64,000 bases of DNA, taken from positions 62,001 to 126,000 of the forward strand of contig JAAFIQ010000003.1 in NCBI GenBank assembly GCA_013298715.1, read 5' to 3'. The position numbers were made by a program, and so were the translations under genes. Under the pieces are notes generated by a model. That model was not told where the DNA came from, made no database searches, and saw nothing but the letters and a program-made list of their open reading frames with translations. This document shows, piece after piece, positions 9,043 through 18,503 of the stretch (positions are counted from its first letter, which is position 1; each line of letters starts with the position of its first letter). The stretch comes from Bacteroidota bacterium. GTDB lineage: Bacteria; Bacteroidota; Bacteroidia; B-17B0; Aurantibacillaceae.

Positions 9043-10173
9043 TCAATCTTTAATAAAAAACAATTCAGCGGCAATTTTATCTGCAATTAATCGTCCTTTA
9101 ATACTTAAGGTGTATACTTCATCGATTTTGATAACCTCACCACTCTGTAAAAATGAGTTTGTTTTTTGTAAAAAGTGATCTTGAATCTTGTTCGAAAATC
9201 GCTTCATAAATTTTTCGTTACATCCCCATTTTGTTCTTAAAGATGTAAGAATATATTCGTTGTATTTGTTCGCTTCAGTTAACGTTTCTATTTCAAAAAA
9301 CGTTGTGTTTTCATTTAAAGCTTTTATATATGCATTATTATTTTTCACGTTCCATTGCCTAGTTTCACCATTAAACGAATGTGCCGATGGGCCTATGCCT
9401 AAGTAATGTTTTTGTAGCCAATAATTAGAATTATGCACAGCTAAATAATTTGGTTTTCCAAAATTTGAAATTTCATAATGTTCAAATCCTTGTTGGGTAA
9501 TGTATTCAGACATTATTTTAAATTGATTACTACTCAGTTCATCATTCACACTTGGTTCTTTTCCTTTTTTATTGAGTACCCCTAAAACCGTATTATCTTC
9601 AATGGTTAAATTATAGCTTGATATATGTTTTGTATCCAAGTTACAAGCCATTTTCAAAGTTTCTTCCCAGGTATTTAAGGTTTGAAATTTGCTCCCATAA
9701 ATCAAATCAATACTTAAATTGTTAAAACCAACATCTTGGGCTAGTTTCACGCTGGTTACTGCCTGCTCTGAGTTGTGGCTTCTATTCATCCACAATAATT
9801 CATTATCATCAAAGGTTTGAACCCCAATACTTAACCGGTTAATGCCTAATTGCAGCCAATTTTTTAAATTTTCTTTGGTAACGTCGTCGGGGTTTACTTC
9901 TAACGTAATTTCTGCTGATGTATTTAATATATATTTTGAAGCTAGTTTACTAAGGAGTTTGTTTAATTCCGAAGAGCTTAATAAACTTGGTGTACCGCCA
10001 CCAAAATAAACACTGTTGAGTTCTTTGTTTGTTAGGTAAGTTTCTCTTTTCTCTAGCTCAATTAACATTGCGTTCACAATATCTGGAACATTACTTAAGT
10101 GCGTGCTAAAATAAAAATCGCAATAAGTGCAAGCTTTTTTGCAAAAAGGAATATGAAAATAAATGCCGCTCAA
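9043..10173 (-). CDS. hemW: Radical SAM heme chaperone HemW
   Basis: HemW family, related to coproporphyrinogen III oxidase HemN but acting as a heme-binding chaperone. At 376 residues it has the usual HemW length. The radical SAM cysteines are C11, C15 and C18 in CKKACTYCDF, preceded by YFHIPF. SVYFGGGTPSLL (about 56-67) is the conserved glycine motif that contacts SAM, and RLSIGVQTFDD (about 134-144) follows. The C-terminal HemN_C wing is present. HemW lacks the N-terminal extension of HemN, as here. The start is a TTG; no better ATG is available without losing the strand before the Cys motif. Confidence 0.93.
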   Translation of the reverse strand: MSGIYFHIPFCKKACTYCDFYFSTHLSNVPDIVNAMLIELEKRETYLTNKELNSVYFGGGTPSLLSSSELNKLLSKLASKYILNTSAEITLEVNPDDVTKENLKNWLQLGINRLSIGVQTFDDNELLWMNRSHNSEQAVTSVKLAQDVGFNNLSIDLIYGSKFQTLNTWEETLKMACNLDTKHISSYNLTIEDNTVLGVLNKKGKEPSVNDELSSNQFKIMSEYITQQGFEHYEISNFGKPNYLAVHNSNYWLQKHYLGIGPSAHSFNGETRQWNVKNNNAYIKALNENTTFFEIETLTEANKYNEYILTSLRTKWGCNEKFMKRFSNKIQDHFLQKTNSFLQSGEVIKIDEVYTLSIKGRLIADKIAAELFFIKD

Positions 10174-10278
10174 ACCTCTAAGGTGTAAATTTTTTTGTGA
10201 AAATTAAGAAAATTTACATTTTTTATTAACAGATTTAATATAATTAGTATATTAGCGCTTTATAATTAAAAGTAAAGT

Positions 10279-12360
10279 ATGAAAAACACCTTTAAAATTA
10301 CTTTAACGGCCTTTGCTGTAGCCACAATTACGGCAACTGGCTTTTCTCAAAAAGCTTTAAAAAAGGCTGATGCAGTATTTAACGCTCGCCAGTATTTCAA
10401 AGCTGTTCAAATGTATAAAACTGCATACTCTAGTGTGCCAAACGACAAAAAACCAACTGTGTTATTTAAACAAGGTTGGGCAAGTCAAGAAATTAACGAT
10501 TACAAAGCTGCTGAGGGTTATTACCAAAAGGCAATTGCTGGAAATTACGATGATCCAATTGTATATTTAAGATTGGCTGAGGTTTTAAAAAGCCAACTAA
10601 AATATCCTGAAGCTATTGTTGAATATAACAATTATAAAAGCAAAGGTGGCGATGCTAAGCGTGCCGACTTAGGTGTAAAATCTTGTGAATTATCACAGCA
10701 ATGGAAAGACGCCCCAATGCGTTACAAAATTGAAAACATGTCTTTAATCAACTCTAAAGGAAGCGATTTTGCTTGTAGTTTTAGCGATAAAAAATACCAA
10801 ACCTTAACTTTCAGTTCTCGTAGAGAGGGATGTTTAGGTGATAACGCTGAAATTAACACTGGTTTACAATATTCTGATGTTTGGGAAACTAAACTAGATA
10901 AAAACGGAAAATGGTCGGCTCCGGTATTATTACCACCTGCTATTTCTACTCCTGTAAACGAGGCTGCTGCTTGGGTTAGCAAAAAAGGCGATATGATTTT
11001 CTTTACACGTTGCCCAAATGCACCAGCAGAAAATGGACTTGTGCCAAGATGCGGTATTTACATGGCTAAAAAACAAGGTAGCACTTGGGGACCTGCTGAT
11101 AGATTACCTTTTAATAATGATACAGTTCAGTTTGCTCATCCTTGCTTAAGTTCAGATGGTAAAGTATTATATTTCACATCGCGTAAAGGTGGTGGTTATG
11201 GCGGATTAGATATTTGGTCATGTTCTTTTGATTCTAAAACAAATACTTGGGGACAACCCGTAAACGCAGGGCCAGCTGTAAACACAGAGGGTGATGAAAT
11301 GTATCCTACTATTAGCGATGATGGAAAAAAATTATATTTCTCTTCAAACTATCATCCAGGTATGGGTGGTTTAGATCTTTTCGTGGCTGAAGCGGGTGCT
11401 GATGGCAAATTCACAAAAGCAGTTGAGAACATGAAATACCCAATTAACTCTAGCTTTGATGATTTTAGTATTATTTTTGAAGGAAAAAAACAACGTGGTT
11501 ATTTTACAAGTAACCGCGATGGTGGTAAAGGTGGCGATGATATTTGGAGTTTCAATTTACCTCCATTGGTATATAACGTAAAAGGTTTAGGAATTAGCGC
11601 AGGTGATGCCAACAAACAATTTGTTGGTAAAGGTGAGCCGGTAGCGAATGTTAAAGTAAAAATTGTTGGTACAGATGGTTCTATTAATGAATATAACACT
11701 AGCAAGGATGGTTCTTACACATTCAAATTAAAAGAAAAAACTACTTACACTGTTACAACTGAGACAGGAAAACAATCAACTTCTCCAACTTTTTCAATGG
11801 GCTATCTGGCATCTAAAGATCAACGTGTGTTTTCGACTATAGGATTAGATGGGTCAAAAGACTTTATTGCTGATTTTGAATTAACTCCAATTGTGCCGAT
11901 TTTGAGATTACCTAAAATTCTATATGACTTAGGAAGGGCTGATTTACGCCAATCTTCAAAAGATTCTCTTAACTATCTTTTTGATATTATGAAAAACAAT
12001 CCAAGTGTAGTAGTTGAATTAAATTCGCATACTGATAGTCGTGGTAAATTAGATAAAAACATGGCTTTATCTCAAGCGCGTGCTCAATCTTGTGTGGATT
12101 ATTTGGTGAAAGAAAAAGGAATTAATGCAGATCGTTTAAAAGCGAAAGGATATGGTCCAACTCGTTTAGTAATTACTGATGCTGAGATTGCAAAAGCTAA
12201 AACAAAACCAGAGAAAGAAGCATTGCATGAAGTTAACCGTAGAACAGGTTTCAGTATCATTAGCTTTGATTATGTTGATCCAAATGCGCCTAAGAAAACC
12301 AATACAGGTGGAACAAATGGTGGAACTAAAAAAACAGATGATGATGAAGATTCAGAATAA
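10279..12360 (+). CDS. porE: PorE-like T9SS outer-membrane protein (TPR, beta-propeller, CRD, OmpA)
   Basis: A 693-residue protein with the four-domain order described for PorE of the type IX secretion system: signal peptide (1-23), TPR repeats (25-140), a WD40/PD40-type beta-propeller (about 155-425, with repeats such as LYFTSRKGGGYGGLDIWSCS and LYFSSNYHPGMGGLDLFVAE), a carboxypeptidase-regulatory-like domain (about 435-530) and a C-terminal OmpA-like peptidoglycan-binding domain (about 560-665, VVELNSHTDSRGKLDKNMAL and the NRRT motif). PorE is thought to link the outer-membrane T9SS ring to peptidoglycan. Bacteroidota carry several proteins of similar layout, so orthology is probable rather than proven. 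The acidic tail (DDDEDSE) is unusual but simple. The gene ends at a strong hairpin terminator. Confidence 0.8.
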   Translation: MKNTFKITLTAFAVATITATGFSQKALKKADAVFNARQYFKAVQMYKTAYSSVPNDKKPTVLFKQGWASQEINDYKAAEGYYQKAIAGNYDDPIVYLRLAEVLKSQLKYPEAIVEYNNYKSKGGDAKRADLGVKSCELSQQWKDAPMRYKIENMSLINSKGSDFACSFSDKKYQTLTFSSRREGCLGDNAEINTGLQYSDVWETKLDKNGKWSAPVLLPPAISTPVNEAAAWVSKKGDMIFFTRCPNAPAENGLVPRCGIYMAKKQGSTWGPADRLPFNNDTVQFAHPCLSSDGKVLYFTSRKGGGYGGLDIWSCSFDSKTNTWGQPVNAGPAVNTEGDEMYPTISDDGKKLYFSSNYHPGMGGLDLFVAEAGADGKFTKAVENMKYPINSSFDDFSIIFEGKKQRGYFTSNRDGGKGGDDIWSFNLPPLVYNVKGLGISAGDANKQFVGKGEPVANVKVKIVGTDGSINEYNTSKDGSYTFKLKEKTTYTVTTETGKQSTSPTFSMGYLASKDQRVFSTIGLDGSKDFIADFELTPIVPILRLPKILYDLGRADLRQSSKDSLNYLFDIMKNNPSVVVELNSHTDSRGKLDKNMALSQARAQSCVDYLVKEKGINADRLKAKGYGPTRLVITDAEIAKAKTKPEKEALHEVNRRTGFSIISFDYVDPNAPKKTNTGGTNGGTKKTDDDEDSE

Positions 12361-12375
12361 TCTTTAAAAGAAAAT

Positions 12376-12409
12376 AAAAAAATCCCGGCTTTTAGTCGGG
12401 ATTTTTTTT
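12376..12409. terminator. Bidirectional rho-independent terminator
   Basis: ATCCCG and CGGGAT form a stem around GCTTTTAGT, flanked by an A-run on the left and an eight-base T-run on the right. It sits between the ends of the PorE-like gene (12360) and the SiaC-family gene (12436, opposite strand), so it can stop transcripts from both sides. Confidence 0.9.
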
Positions 12410-12435
12410 GTGAGGTAGTGCGAGAAAAAATGGAA

Positions 12436-12795
12436 TTAGGAATATTTGAACTCAATCAAATTAATTTTATAATCAATTAAGATGGCATAATCTTCTCCAG
12501 CTTCCTTAAGCTCTTCGTCTCCCTCTTCAAAATACCAGTTAATTATAGGCTTATTTTGAATGATAGATTTTAAATATTTTGCAAGCATTTTTGAAGATGG
12601 TGTATTAAAATACTCGAGAGAAAGATTAAGTTGAAGAGTTTTGCTCGATTGAGCAATACATTTTTTAGTTAAAATTTCTAATTGATTAAAAAACTCATCA
12701 GGATTTTCAGGAGTTATTTTGCCTTTGATGCTTATAATATTTTCATTCAAAGCGGCTACAACTGAAGGCGTGTTTTTTGTTTCAGGAATTAGCAT
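12436..12795 (-). CDS. SiaC-family (DUF1987) regulatory phosphoprotein
   Basis: A 119-residue protein matching DUF1987/SiaC along its whole length: MLIPETKNTPSV at the start, IKGKITPENPDEFF (23-36), LNLSLEYFNTPSSKML (56-71) and the C-terminal EEGDEELKEAGEDY (95-108). In Pseudomonas SiaC the threonine in the equivalent of FNTxSSK is phosphorylated by SiaB and dephosphorylated by the PP2C phosphatase SiaA; here that residue is T65 and it is conserved. No SiaB-type kinase is next to it. The PP2C protein at 24647-25489 could be the cognate phosphatase, but this is only inferred from the pathway. It is 41 bases upstream of the polysaccharide operon end and convergent with the PorE-like gene. Confidence 0.88.
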   Translation of the reverse strand: MLIPETKNTPSVVAALNENIISIKGKITPENPDEFFNQLEILTKKCIAQSSKTLQLNLSLEYFNTPSSKMLAKYLKSIIQNKPIINWYFEEGDEELKEAGEDYAILIDYKINLIEFKYS

Positions 12796-12835
12796 TACAA
12801 GTTAACTTTTTGCTAAGTTAAAAAAAAATGCAACA

Positions 12836-13384
12836 CTACCGAATTATCCTTTCTTTAATTTTTTGTGCGGGATTTCCTTGATAAATTCCATAAGGTTCTA
12901 AAGACTTTGTTGCGATACTACCAACTGTTAATAAACTATGACTCCCAATTTTTACACCAGGACATACAACCGCTTGTGCGCCAACCCAGGCGCCTTCTTC
13001 AATAGTTATTGCAGAGACTACCAAATCAAATGAAGTTTTTTTATAATTGTGATTGCCACATAATAACATTGCGCCTTGTGAAATACAAGAATTAGAATGC
13101 AAGGTTACTTTGGTAAGGTTATCTATCCAAACCAATTCGCCAATCCATACATTATCGCGCACATCTAAATGCCAAGGGTATTTAATACTTACTCTTGGCT
13201 TTATAACCACATTTTTACCAATTTTAGCGCCAAATAAACGTAACAATACACGTTTTGGACCGTAAAAGGGAAATACAGAAGCAAAAAACCATTTATTTAC
13301 CATGTACCAAAAAGCTCTCTTAAACAAAGTGCCCCCTGGTTTATACCAATCATTATTAAAAGATGCTAAGTCAGTTTTTTGCAT
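12836..13384 (-). CDS. WcaF-like O-acetyltransferase (hexapeptide repeat)
   Basis: An acyltransferase of 182 residues with left-handed beta-helix hexapeptide repeats: IGKNVVIKPRVSIKYPWHLD, VWIGELVWIDNL, CISQGAMLLCGNHNY and VVCPGVKIGSHSLLTVGSIA. This matches the putative colanic-acid acetyltransferase WcaF group. The likely catalytic His is in CGNHNY. The C-terminus GIYQGNPAQKIKERII is typical of the family. It probably O-acetylates the polysaccharide made by the surrounding genes. Its start overlaps the preceding glycosyltransferase by 14 bases, showing it is the last gene of the operon 18425-12836. Confidence 0.88.
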   Translation of the reverse strand: MQKTDLASFNNDWYKPGGTLFKRAFWYMVNKWFFASVFPFYGPKRVLLRLFGAKIGKNVVIKPRVSIKYPWHLDVRDNVWIGELVWIDNLTKVTLHSNSCISQGAMLLCGNHNYKKTSFDLVVSAITIEEGAWVGAQAVVCPGVKIGSHSLLTVGSIATKSLEPYGIYQGNPAQKIKERIIR

Positions 13385-14516
13385 AATGCCTGAACATTGA
13401 TTTATAAAGTTCTAAATTTTTATTTAAATCAATTTTTAAATTTACATAATTTACTGCACCTGTAATATAGCTATTAAACTCTTCGGGAGTTAATTTTGCA
13501 AGTTTTTCAATTGCTAATACAAAATCATTTTTATTGATCAAAGGCAATGCTACTCCAGCGTTGTAGTTTTCACAATCGTTCCAAGGTGTTTGGTCGCTAA
13601 TAATTACAGGGCATCCCGTGCATAAACTTTCTACAATAGAGTGGCCAAAGTTTTCATTTAAGGTTGGTAAAAATAAAGCATGGTGTTGATTTATAGTTTT
13701 TTCGACTTCAGTAAATTCAAGTTCGCCCTTATAAATTACATTTATATTGCTTGGTAAGGTGTGAATTATTTCTTGGCACCTATTCCAGTAAATTGCATCT
13801 TCTTTGTTTCCAAAAATGGTGTAGTTTATTTTGCAATCGGTAGAAACTTCTTTCAAACATTCTAAAGCGAAATGTAAATTTTTAACCGCTGCAATGCGCG
13901 ATAAATAAAATAAATTTAATTCGTTTTTAGATTTAGTTTTAGTTCCTGAAAATTTTGATGCTACACTAATGTTTTGTATCAGTTGTAAATTTGCTTTTGG
14001 AAATTGCTTTAATAAATCTTGTTTTTCTACTTCATTAGTTACATGAAACGAAATACTGTTATACCAACCTAAAATTTTTGCTAACGTTAAATAAATTTGT
14101 TTTTTAAATTTTTTTATTTGCATGGCCCCATAACTTAACATACCTCGTGGGGCCAATAAAATAGGTGCGTTTAGGCTTTTAGCATTTTTTACAATTGTAA
14201 CCGAAAAGTATTTACTCCAAAAACTATTTACATAAATTAAGTTGCTATTTACACTATTTATTAATTTAATAATTTCATTTGAAGAAATTTTTTCGTCAAA
14301 ATAAAAATAGTTTATGTCATCTTTCTTAAACCAACTATTAGGCTTAATGGTTTTATAAGGTGAGCTTGTACCTAAATCTTTATTCGTTGTAATAACATAA
14401 AAATGAAATTCGTTTTTTAATAAACTTAGTAATGAAAAAATAGAGCGCACAGGTCCTCCGGCTTTAGTGCCTGGCAAATACCAATCAGTTAATACAAGTA
14501 TTTTTAATTTAGTCAA
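13371..14516 (-). CDS. GT4-family glycosyltransferase
   Basis: A GT-B-fold glycosyltransferase of 381 residues. The N-terminal lobe begins KILVLTDWYLPGTKAGGPVR, a typical Glyco_transf_4 start with a glycine-rich donor/acceptor loop. The C-terminal lobe carries LFYLSRIAAVKNLHFAL (about 200-217) and the EX7E motif segment LPTLNENFGHSIVESLCTGC (about 296-315), where the two Glu bind the sugar nucleotide. No membrane segment is present; it acts at the cytoplasmic face of the membrane during assembly of a surface polysaccharide. It overlaps asnB by 8 bases at its start and the acetyltransferase by 14 bases at its end. The specific sugar cannot be told. Confidence 0.9.
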   Translation of the reverse strand: MTKLKILVLTDWYLPGTKAGGPVRSIFSLLSLLKNEFHFYVITTNKDLGTSSPYKTIKPNSWFKKDDINYFYFDEKISSNEIIKLINSVNSNLIYVNSFWSKYFSVTIVKNAKSLNAPILLAPRGMLSYGAMQIKKFKKQIYLTLAKILGWYNSISFHVTNEVEKQDLLKQFPKANLQLIQNISVASKFSGTKTKSKNELNLFYLSRIAAVKNLHFALECLKEVSTDCKINYTIFGNKEDAIYWNRCQEIIHTLPSNINVIYKGELEFTEVEKTINQHHALFLPTLNENFGHSIVESLCTGCPVIISDQTPWNDCENYNAGVALPLINKNDFVLAIEKLAKLTPEEFNSYITGAVNYVNLKIDLNKNLELYKSMFRHYAKN

Positions 14517-16407
14517 GAATTAAATAAGTTTTGTTTTTATCAATCCAAGAATTTAACACAATTAGGTGCCACAAACGGCTCCAAGTAACAGTAGGGTCAT
14601 TGTTTAAAAAACGATGCCAAAGATTTAATACCGCGTTTTTTTTACAAAAATTATAATGAGCTAATTCAGTAATATTTTTTTCGGCAAACGTTTTTAAATC
14701 GTTTTTTAACCAAAACTGCCAAGGCAAGGTAAATCCCATTTTAGGACGATTTACAATTTCGTTTGGCAATAAATCACCTAAACTATCTACTAATAGTTTT
14801 TTTGGTGAATGAGGAAATTTAGTCCTATCATTTATACTTAATGCTAGCTCAATTAATTTGTAATCCAAAAAAGGTTCTCTTACTTCTAAAGCTACAGCCA
14901 TACTCATTTGGTCGGTATCGCGTAGCAACACGTTTTGGAGATATGATTTTATTTCAACATAACTCACTGCACTAAACAAAAAATTATCTTTAATTTCAAT
15001 TTCAGAAAGTAAGTTACTAATTGAATCTTTTGCTTTAGCAGTATATGTAAGTAATTCAGAAATCTCAGATTGGGTAAAAACGGCACGACTAAGAGGGTAG
15101 GCGCTTTTAAAATTTATTTGTGGTTGAGCCATTAGTTCGGCTATTTTTTTATTGGCTATGGTTTTGCTACGCAATTGTTTTAACTCTGCGGCTCCTTTTC
15201 TTAATGTTTTGGGTAATAAATTAATCCATTGTTTCGATTGTAATGAATGCATGCGCTTAAAAACATCGTAGCCCGCAAATAGTTCATCGCCACCAATACC
15301 GCTAAGTGCCATAGTTATACCGGCATTTTTTGTTGCTTTAGAAACAATGTATGTGTTAGGTCCATCGCCACTGGGATGATCCATTGCGCTTAAAGCTTCG
15401 GGTAAATCGTTTAAAAAATGTTGAGGTGTTAGTTTAATTTCGTGATGCTGTGTGTTAAATTTTTCTGCAATTATACGCGCGTATTTACCTTCAGAAAATT
15501 CGCTTTCGTCAAAACTCACATTAAACGTATTTATTTTTTCAGAAGATACATTGCTCATTAAACCCACAACTGCGCTCGAGTCTATTCCTCCAGATAGAAA
15601 CGCACCAAAGGGAACATCGGCCACAAGACGTTGTTGAACAGAAAGCGAAAGGGTTTCTAGAACCCTATTACATGTAGATTTGTAATTTGCCTCAAAGGGT
15701 TCAATTTTATTTTTAAGGTTATAATATTCTGTAATTTCTGCTTTGTTATTTGCAAATTCAATATAATGTCCAGGAAGCAACATCTTTATTCCTTTAACCA
15801 AGGTGTTGGGTGCGTGTATTGTTTGGTAAGTAAAATATTCTGAAATGTAATCCGTATTTAATTCAAATTTTTTTAGTTCGCTTTTTAAAATACCACGTAA
15901 TTCGCTCGAAAAAATAAAGCCAAAATTGCTGTAGTGGTAATAAAGCGGTTTCACGCCCATTCTATCTCTTGCAATAAATGTTTTATTTAATTCTGTATCA
16001 TAAATTGCAAAAGCAAACATACCACTAAAGTAGTTCAAACATTCCGCACCGTATTTTATATAAGCTGCAAGTATTACTTCAGTATCTGTATTTGTTTTAA
16101 AAAAGTAGGGTGGTGTTGTATCGCCTTGAGTTTGTTGCTGCAATTGCAGTTTTATTTGTTTGTAGTTGTAAAGTTCGCCATTGTATACAATAACGTACCT
16201 TTTATCGTTACTAAAAAAGGGTTGATTTCCTGCATCGCTTAAATCAATTATTGATAAACGAGTTTGCCCCAAGCTAATCTCATCATTGTTCCAAATGCCA
16301 GTATTATCAGGGCCGCGATGTGCTAAGGCTAAATTCATTTTTGAAACGTATTTTTCTTTTAGCACGTTTGAAATCGAATTTGAGACTAAGCCGTTAATTC
16401 CGCACAT
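14509..16407 (-). CDS. asnB: Asparagine synthase (glutamine-hydrolysing), AsnB family
   Basis: AsnB-type amidotransferase of 632 residues. Cys2 of MCGINGLV is the class II glutaminase nucleophile, with HRGPDN (30-35) and YNGELYN (75-81) shaping the glutamine site. The synthetase domain carries the PP-loop SGGIDSS (272-278), which binds ATP. It makes an amide from glutamine nitrogen, normally asparagine from aspartate. Location inside a polysaccharide operon, with overlaps of 8 bases downstream and a 3-base gap upstream, suggests it may instead amidate a uronic acid or other sugar carboxylate, as proposed for AsnB homologues in O-antigen clusters; that is inference. All catalytic motifs are intact. 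Confidence 0.95.
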   Translation of the reverse strand: MCGINGLVSNSISNVLKEKYVSKMNLALAHRGPDNTGIWNNDEISLGQTRLSIIDLSDAGNQPFFSNDKRYVIVYNGELYNYKQIKLQLQQQTQGDTTPPYFFKTNTDTEVILAAYIKYGAECLNYFSGMFAFAIYDTELNKTFIARDRMGVKPLYYHYSNFGFIFSSELRGILKSELKKFELNTDYISEYFTYQTIHAPNTLVKGIKMLLPGHYIEFANNKAEITEYYNLKNKIEPFEANYKSTCNRVLETLSLSVQQRLVADVPFGAFLSGGIDSSAVVGLMSNVSSEKINTFNVSFDESEFSEGKYARIIAEKFNTQHHEIKLTPQHFLNDLPEALSAMDHPSGDGPNTYIVSKATKNAGITMALSGIGGDELFAGYDVFKRMHSLQSKQWINLLPKTLRKGAAELKQLRSKTIANKKIAELMAQPQINFKSAYPLSRAVFTQSEISELLTYTAKAKDSISNLLSEIEIKDNFLFSAVSYVEIKSYLQNVLLRDTDQMSMAVALEVREPFLDYKLIELALSINDRTKFPHSPKKLLVDSLGDLLPNEIVNRPKMGFTLPWQFWLKNDLKTFAEKNITELAHYNFCKKNAVLNLWHRFLNNDPTVTWSRLWHLIVLNSWIDKNKTYLILD

Positions 16408-16410
16408 ATA

Positions 16411-17361
16411 CTATAAGCCAATTGAAGTTAAGAACTGTCTATCTTGCATCATTTTTACTATACCTTCTTCAATGCTCACTAATTTTTTATTTAAAATTTC
16501 TTTCATTTTTTTGTTATCAGGTTGGCGGCGTGTCATATCACCCTCTTTAAGGGGTGGCAAATAAATAATTTTACTTTTTGATTTTGTAAGAGAAATAATA
16601 AGTTCCGCTAAGTCTTTAACTGACATGAGTTCATCATTACCAATATTAATAACATCGTTCATCACGAGTTTATCGGTAAAAATTTTATAACACACTTCTA
16701 CATTATCATCAACATAAGTAAAGGTACGTGTTTGGCTACCATCGCCGTAAATGGTTATATCTTGATTTTTTAAAGCTTGGGCTAAAAATTTTGCAACAAC
16801 AAAATCTGTGCTTTGATTTGGCCCGTAAGTATTAAAAAATCTAAATATTGTGTAAGGTAAGTTGAATGCTTGTTGGTAGCTTCTAAAAAAACACTCGCCA
16901 ACATTTTTTACAACGGCATAAGGCACACGCGAGTTTAATGGGGTTTGGTATTCGTTTTGAGGCAGTTCAACGGGTTCGCCGTAAACCTCGCTACTAGAAG
17001 CAAAGTAAGCATGTTTTACGGATGAGTTTTTTGATAAGTTTAAAATATTTTGAATGCCTTCAATATCTTTTAATACACTCATCGGATTTTCTTGCGTGCG
17101 TTTTACCCCAACCACAGCTGCATAGTGGAACACATAATCAAAATTAAAAGAGTGCATAATGGTTGAAATATCGTTGTAGTTATTTACATCGGCATTTATA
17201 AACTTAAAATTAGTGGTTACGCTATTTGGGAGCTTTGAGCTATTGCCAGTACTTAAATTATCTACAACTACTACAAAGTTTTCAGGATTTGAAATTAGTT
17301 TGTGAACCAAGGCGCTGCCTACATTTCCTGCGCCGCCAGTGACTAAGATTTTCTGTTGCAT
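16411..17361 (-). CDS. NAD-dependent nucleotide-sugar epimerase/dehydratase (extended SDR)
   Basis: Extended short-chain dehydrogenase/reductase of 316 residues. The Rossmann motif GGAGNVG is at 9-15, the catalytic YxxxK is Y148-K152 in SRVPYAVVK, and the upstream Ser is in ASSSEVYGEP (121-130). FFNTYGPNQ is the usual substrate-binding segment. It most resembles UDP-glucose 4-epimerase or UDP-glucuronate decarboxylase-like enzymes; the exact substrate is not determinable. It supplies a sugar nucleotide to the neighbouring glycosyltransferases. Its ATG overlaps the stop of the upstream glycosyltransferase (TAATG). Confidence 0.92.
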   Translation of the reverse strand: MQQKILVTGGAGNVGSALVHKLISNPENFVVVVDNLSTGNSSKLPNSVTTNFKFINADVNNYNDISTIMHSFNFDYVFHYAAVVGVKRTQENPMSVLKDIEGIQNILNLSKNSSVKHAYFASSSEVYGEPVELPQNEYQTPLNSRVPYAVVKNVGECFFRSYQQAFNLPYTIFRFFNTYGPNQSTDFVVAKFLAQALKNQDITIYGDGSQTRTFTYVDDNVEVCYKIFTDKLVMNDVINIGNDELMSVKDLAELIISLTKSKSKIIYLPPLKEGDMTRRQPDNKKMKEILNKKLVSIEEGIVKMMQDRQFLTSIGL

Positions 17362-18425
17362 TATTTTATCAAATTAAAAAGGGTTTGTGCCCATAATTTA
17401 GGCGAGTGCTTTTTTGCTAAACTTTTACTAAAGTTAGACATTTCTTGTAATTGAGTTTGGGATAATGAGCAAACTTTTTTCAATTGATTTTCTAGGTCTG
17501 TTTGATTACCGGTTTCAGATAAAAATCCGTTTTTATTTTCAACTAAAAAAAGTTCGTTTGCACCAACCTTATTGCTTGTAATAATTGGAAAACCGGCCGC
17601 AACGAATTCATGCACCACAACACCCCAAGGCTCAAAAATGCTTGGTAGAACAAACACTGAGGCGCTTTCCATTAATTTTAATAGTTCATGAGGTTGTTGA
17701 AAACCAAAATCTTTTATTTGTGGGTGCTCGGGAATTTTATAGTCTCCTTTCCCAATGCACCATAATTGCCAATCTTTAGCTTCCTGTGAAGAAATCTTTA
17801 AAAAGGCTTTGCATAAATTTTCAATACCTTTTTCATTTACATATCTTCCTACAAAAATAAAAACTTTGGCTTTAAGGTTTGCATTTATTGTTTCAAAAAC
17901 TGGCGTATCGGCACTATACACGCCTTTTAAAATATTATTTTTATTGAAGCCCATTTTGAGGGCAAACTGTTTTTGCTTTTCGCCTGCAACAAATGCGTAA
18001 TTGAAAAATGGCTTGTAAGCAATTTTGGCATATAAGCCTCCGATGTTTTGTTTAATACCTCCTCGCCATTGATTATCGAGTCCTAGCACAGAAACGAATT
18101 TCTGTTTACTTTTTTTTATTGCTGCTAAATAAATTTTATTAATCCATCCCGCACAATAAACAAGTTGTGGTTTAATTGAATTTAAGAGTTCAGTTAGTGA
18201 AACAGAGTTAAAATTGCTTAAGTCATAAAAAGTTATTGATGAATGAAAGTTTGTTAATTTAAATGGTGCATTTGGATGTAAGGGCATTTTAACAACATGA
18301 AGTTCGGTGTTATAGTTTATTGATAACTCGTTAAAGCAAGCTATATTATAAGAGGCCAGCTCAGAGTATAGGAAAACTATTTTTACTTTTGGAAGATGCA
18401 TAAATGCGCTTAGCAAATATAACAT
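17361..18425 (-). CDS. GT4-family glycosyltransferase, first gene of the polysaccharide operon
   Basis: GT-B glycosyltransferase of up to 354 residues. The likely start is the second methionine, M9 (ATG at 18399-18401, MHLPKVKIVFLYSEL), because the eight residues before it are not family-like. The C-terminal lobe has KVFIFVGRYVNEKGIENL and the nucleotide-sugar motif LPSIFEPWGVVVHEFVAAGF, with E of FEPWG and the Glu seven residues on forming EX7E. It heads a tightly overlapping five-gene operon that runs to 12836. The lack of an initiating phosphosugar transferase, flippase or polymerase here means these must lie elsewhere. Confidence 0.9.
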   Translation of the reverse strand: MLYLLSAFMHLPKVKIVFLYSELASYNIACFNELSINYNTELHVVKMPLHPNAPFKLTNFHSSITFYDLSNFNSVSLTELLNSIKPQLVYCAGWINKIYLAAIKKSKQKFVSVLGLDNQWRGGIKQNIGGLYAKIAYKPFFNYAFVAGEKQKQFALKMGFNKNNILKGVYSADTPVFETINANLKAKVFIFVGRYVNEKGIENLCKAFLKISSQEAKDWQLWCIGKGDYKIPEHPQIKDFGFQQPHELLKLMESASVFVLPSIFEPWGVVVHEFVAAGFPIITSNKVGANELFLVENKNGFLSETGNQTDLENQLKKVCSLSQTQLQEMSNFSKSLAKKHSPKLWAQTLFNLIK

Positions 18426-18503
18426 TATCTGTAAAAGCGCTAATAAAATTGGGCTAAATCAATAATAAAATAGTGTTTGGAATTTCAGGGATTTTTAGCT
18501 TAA

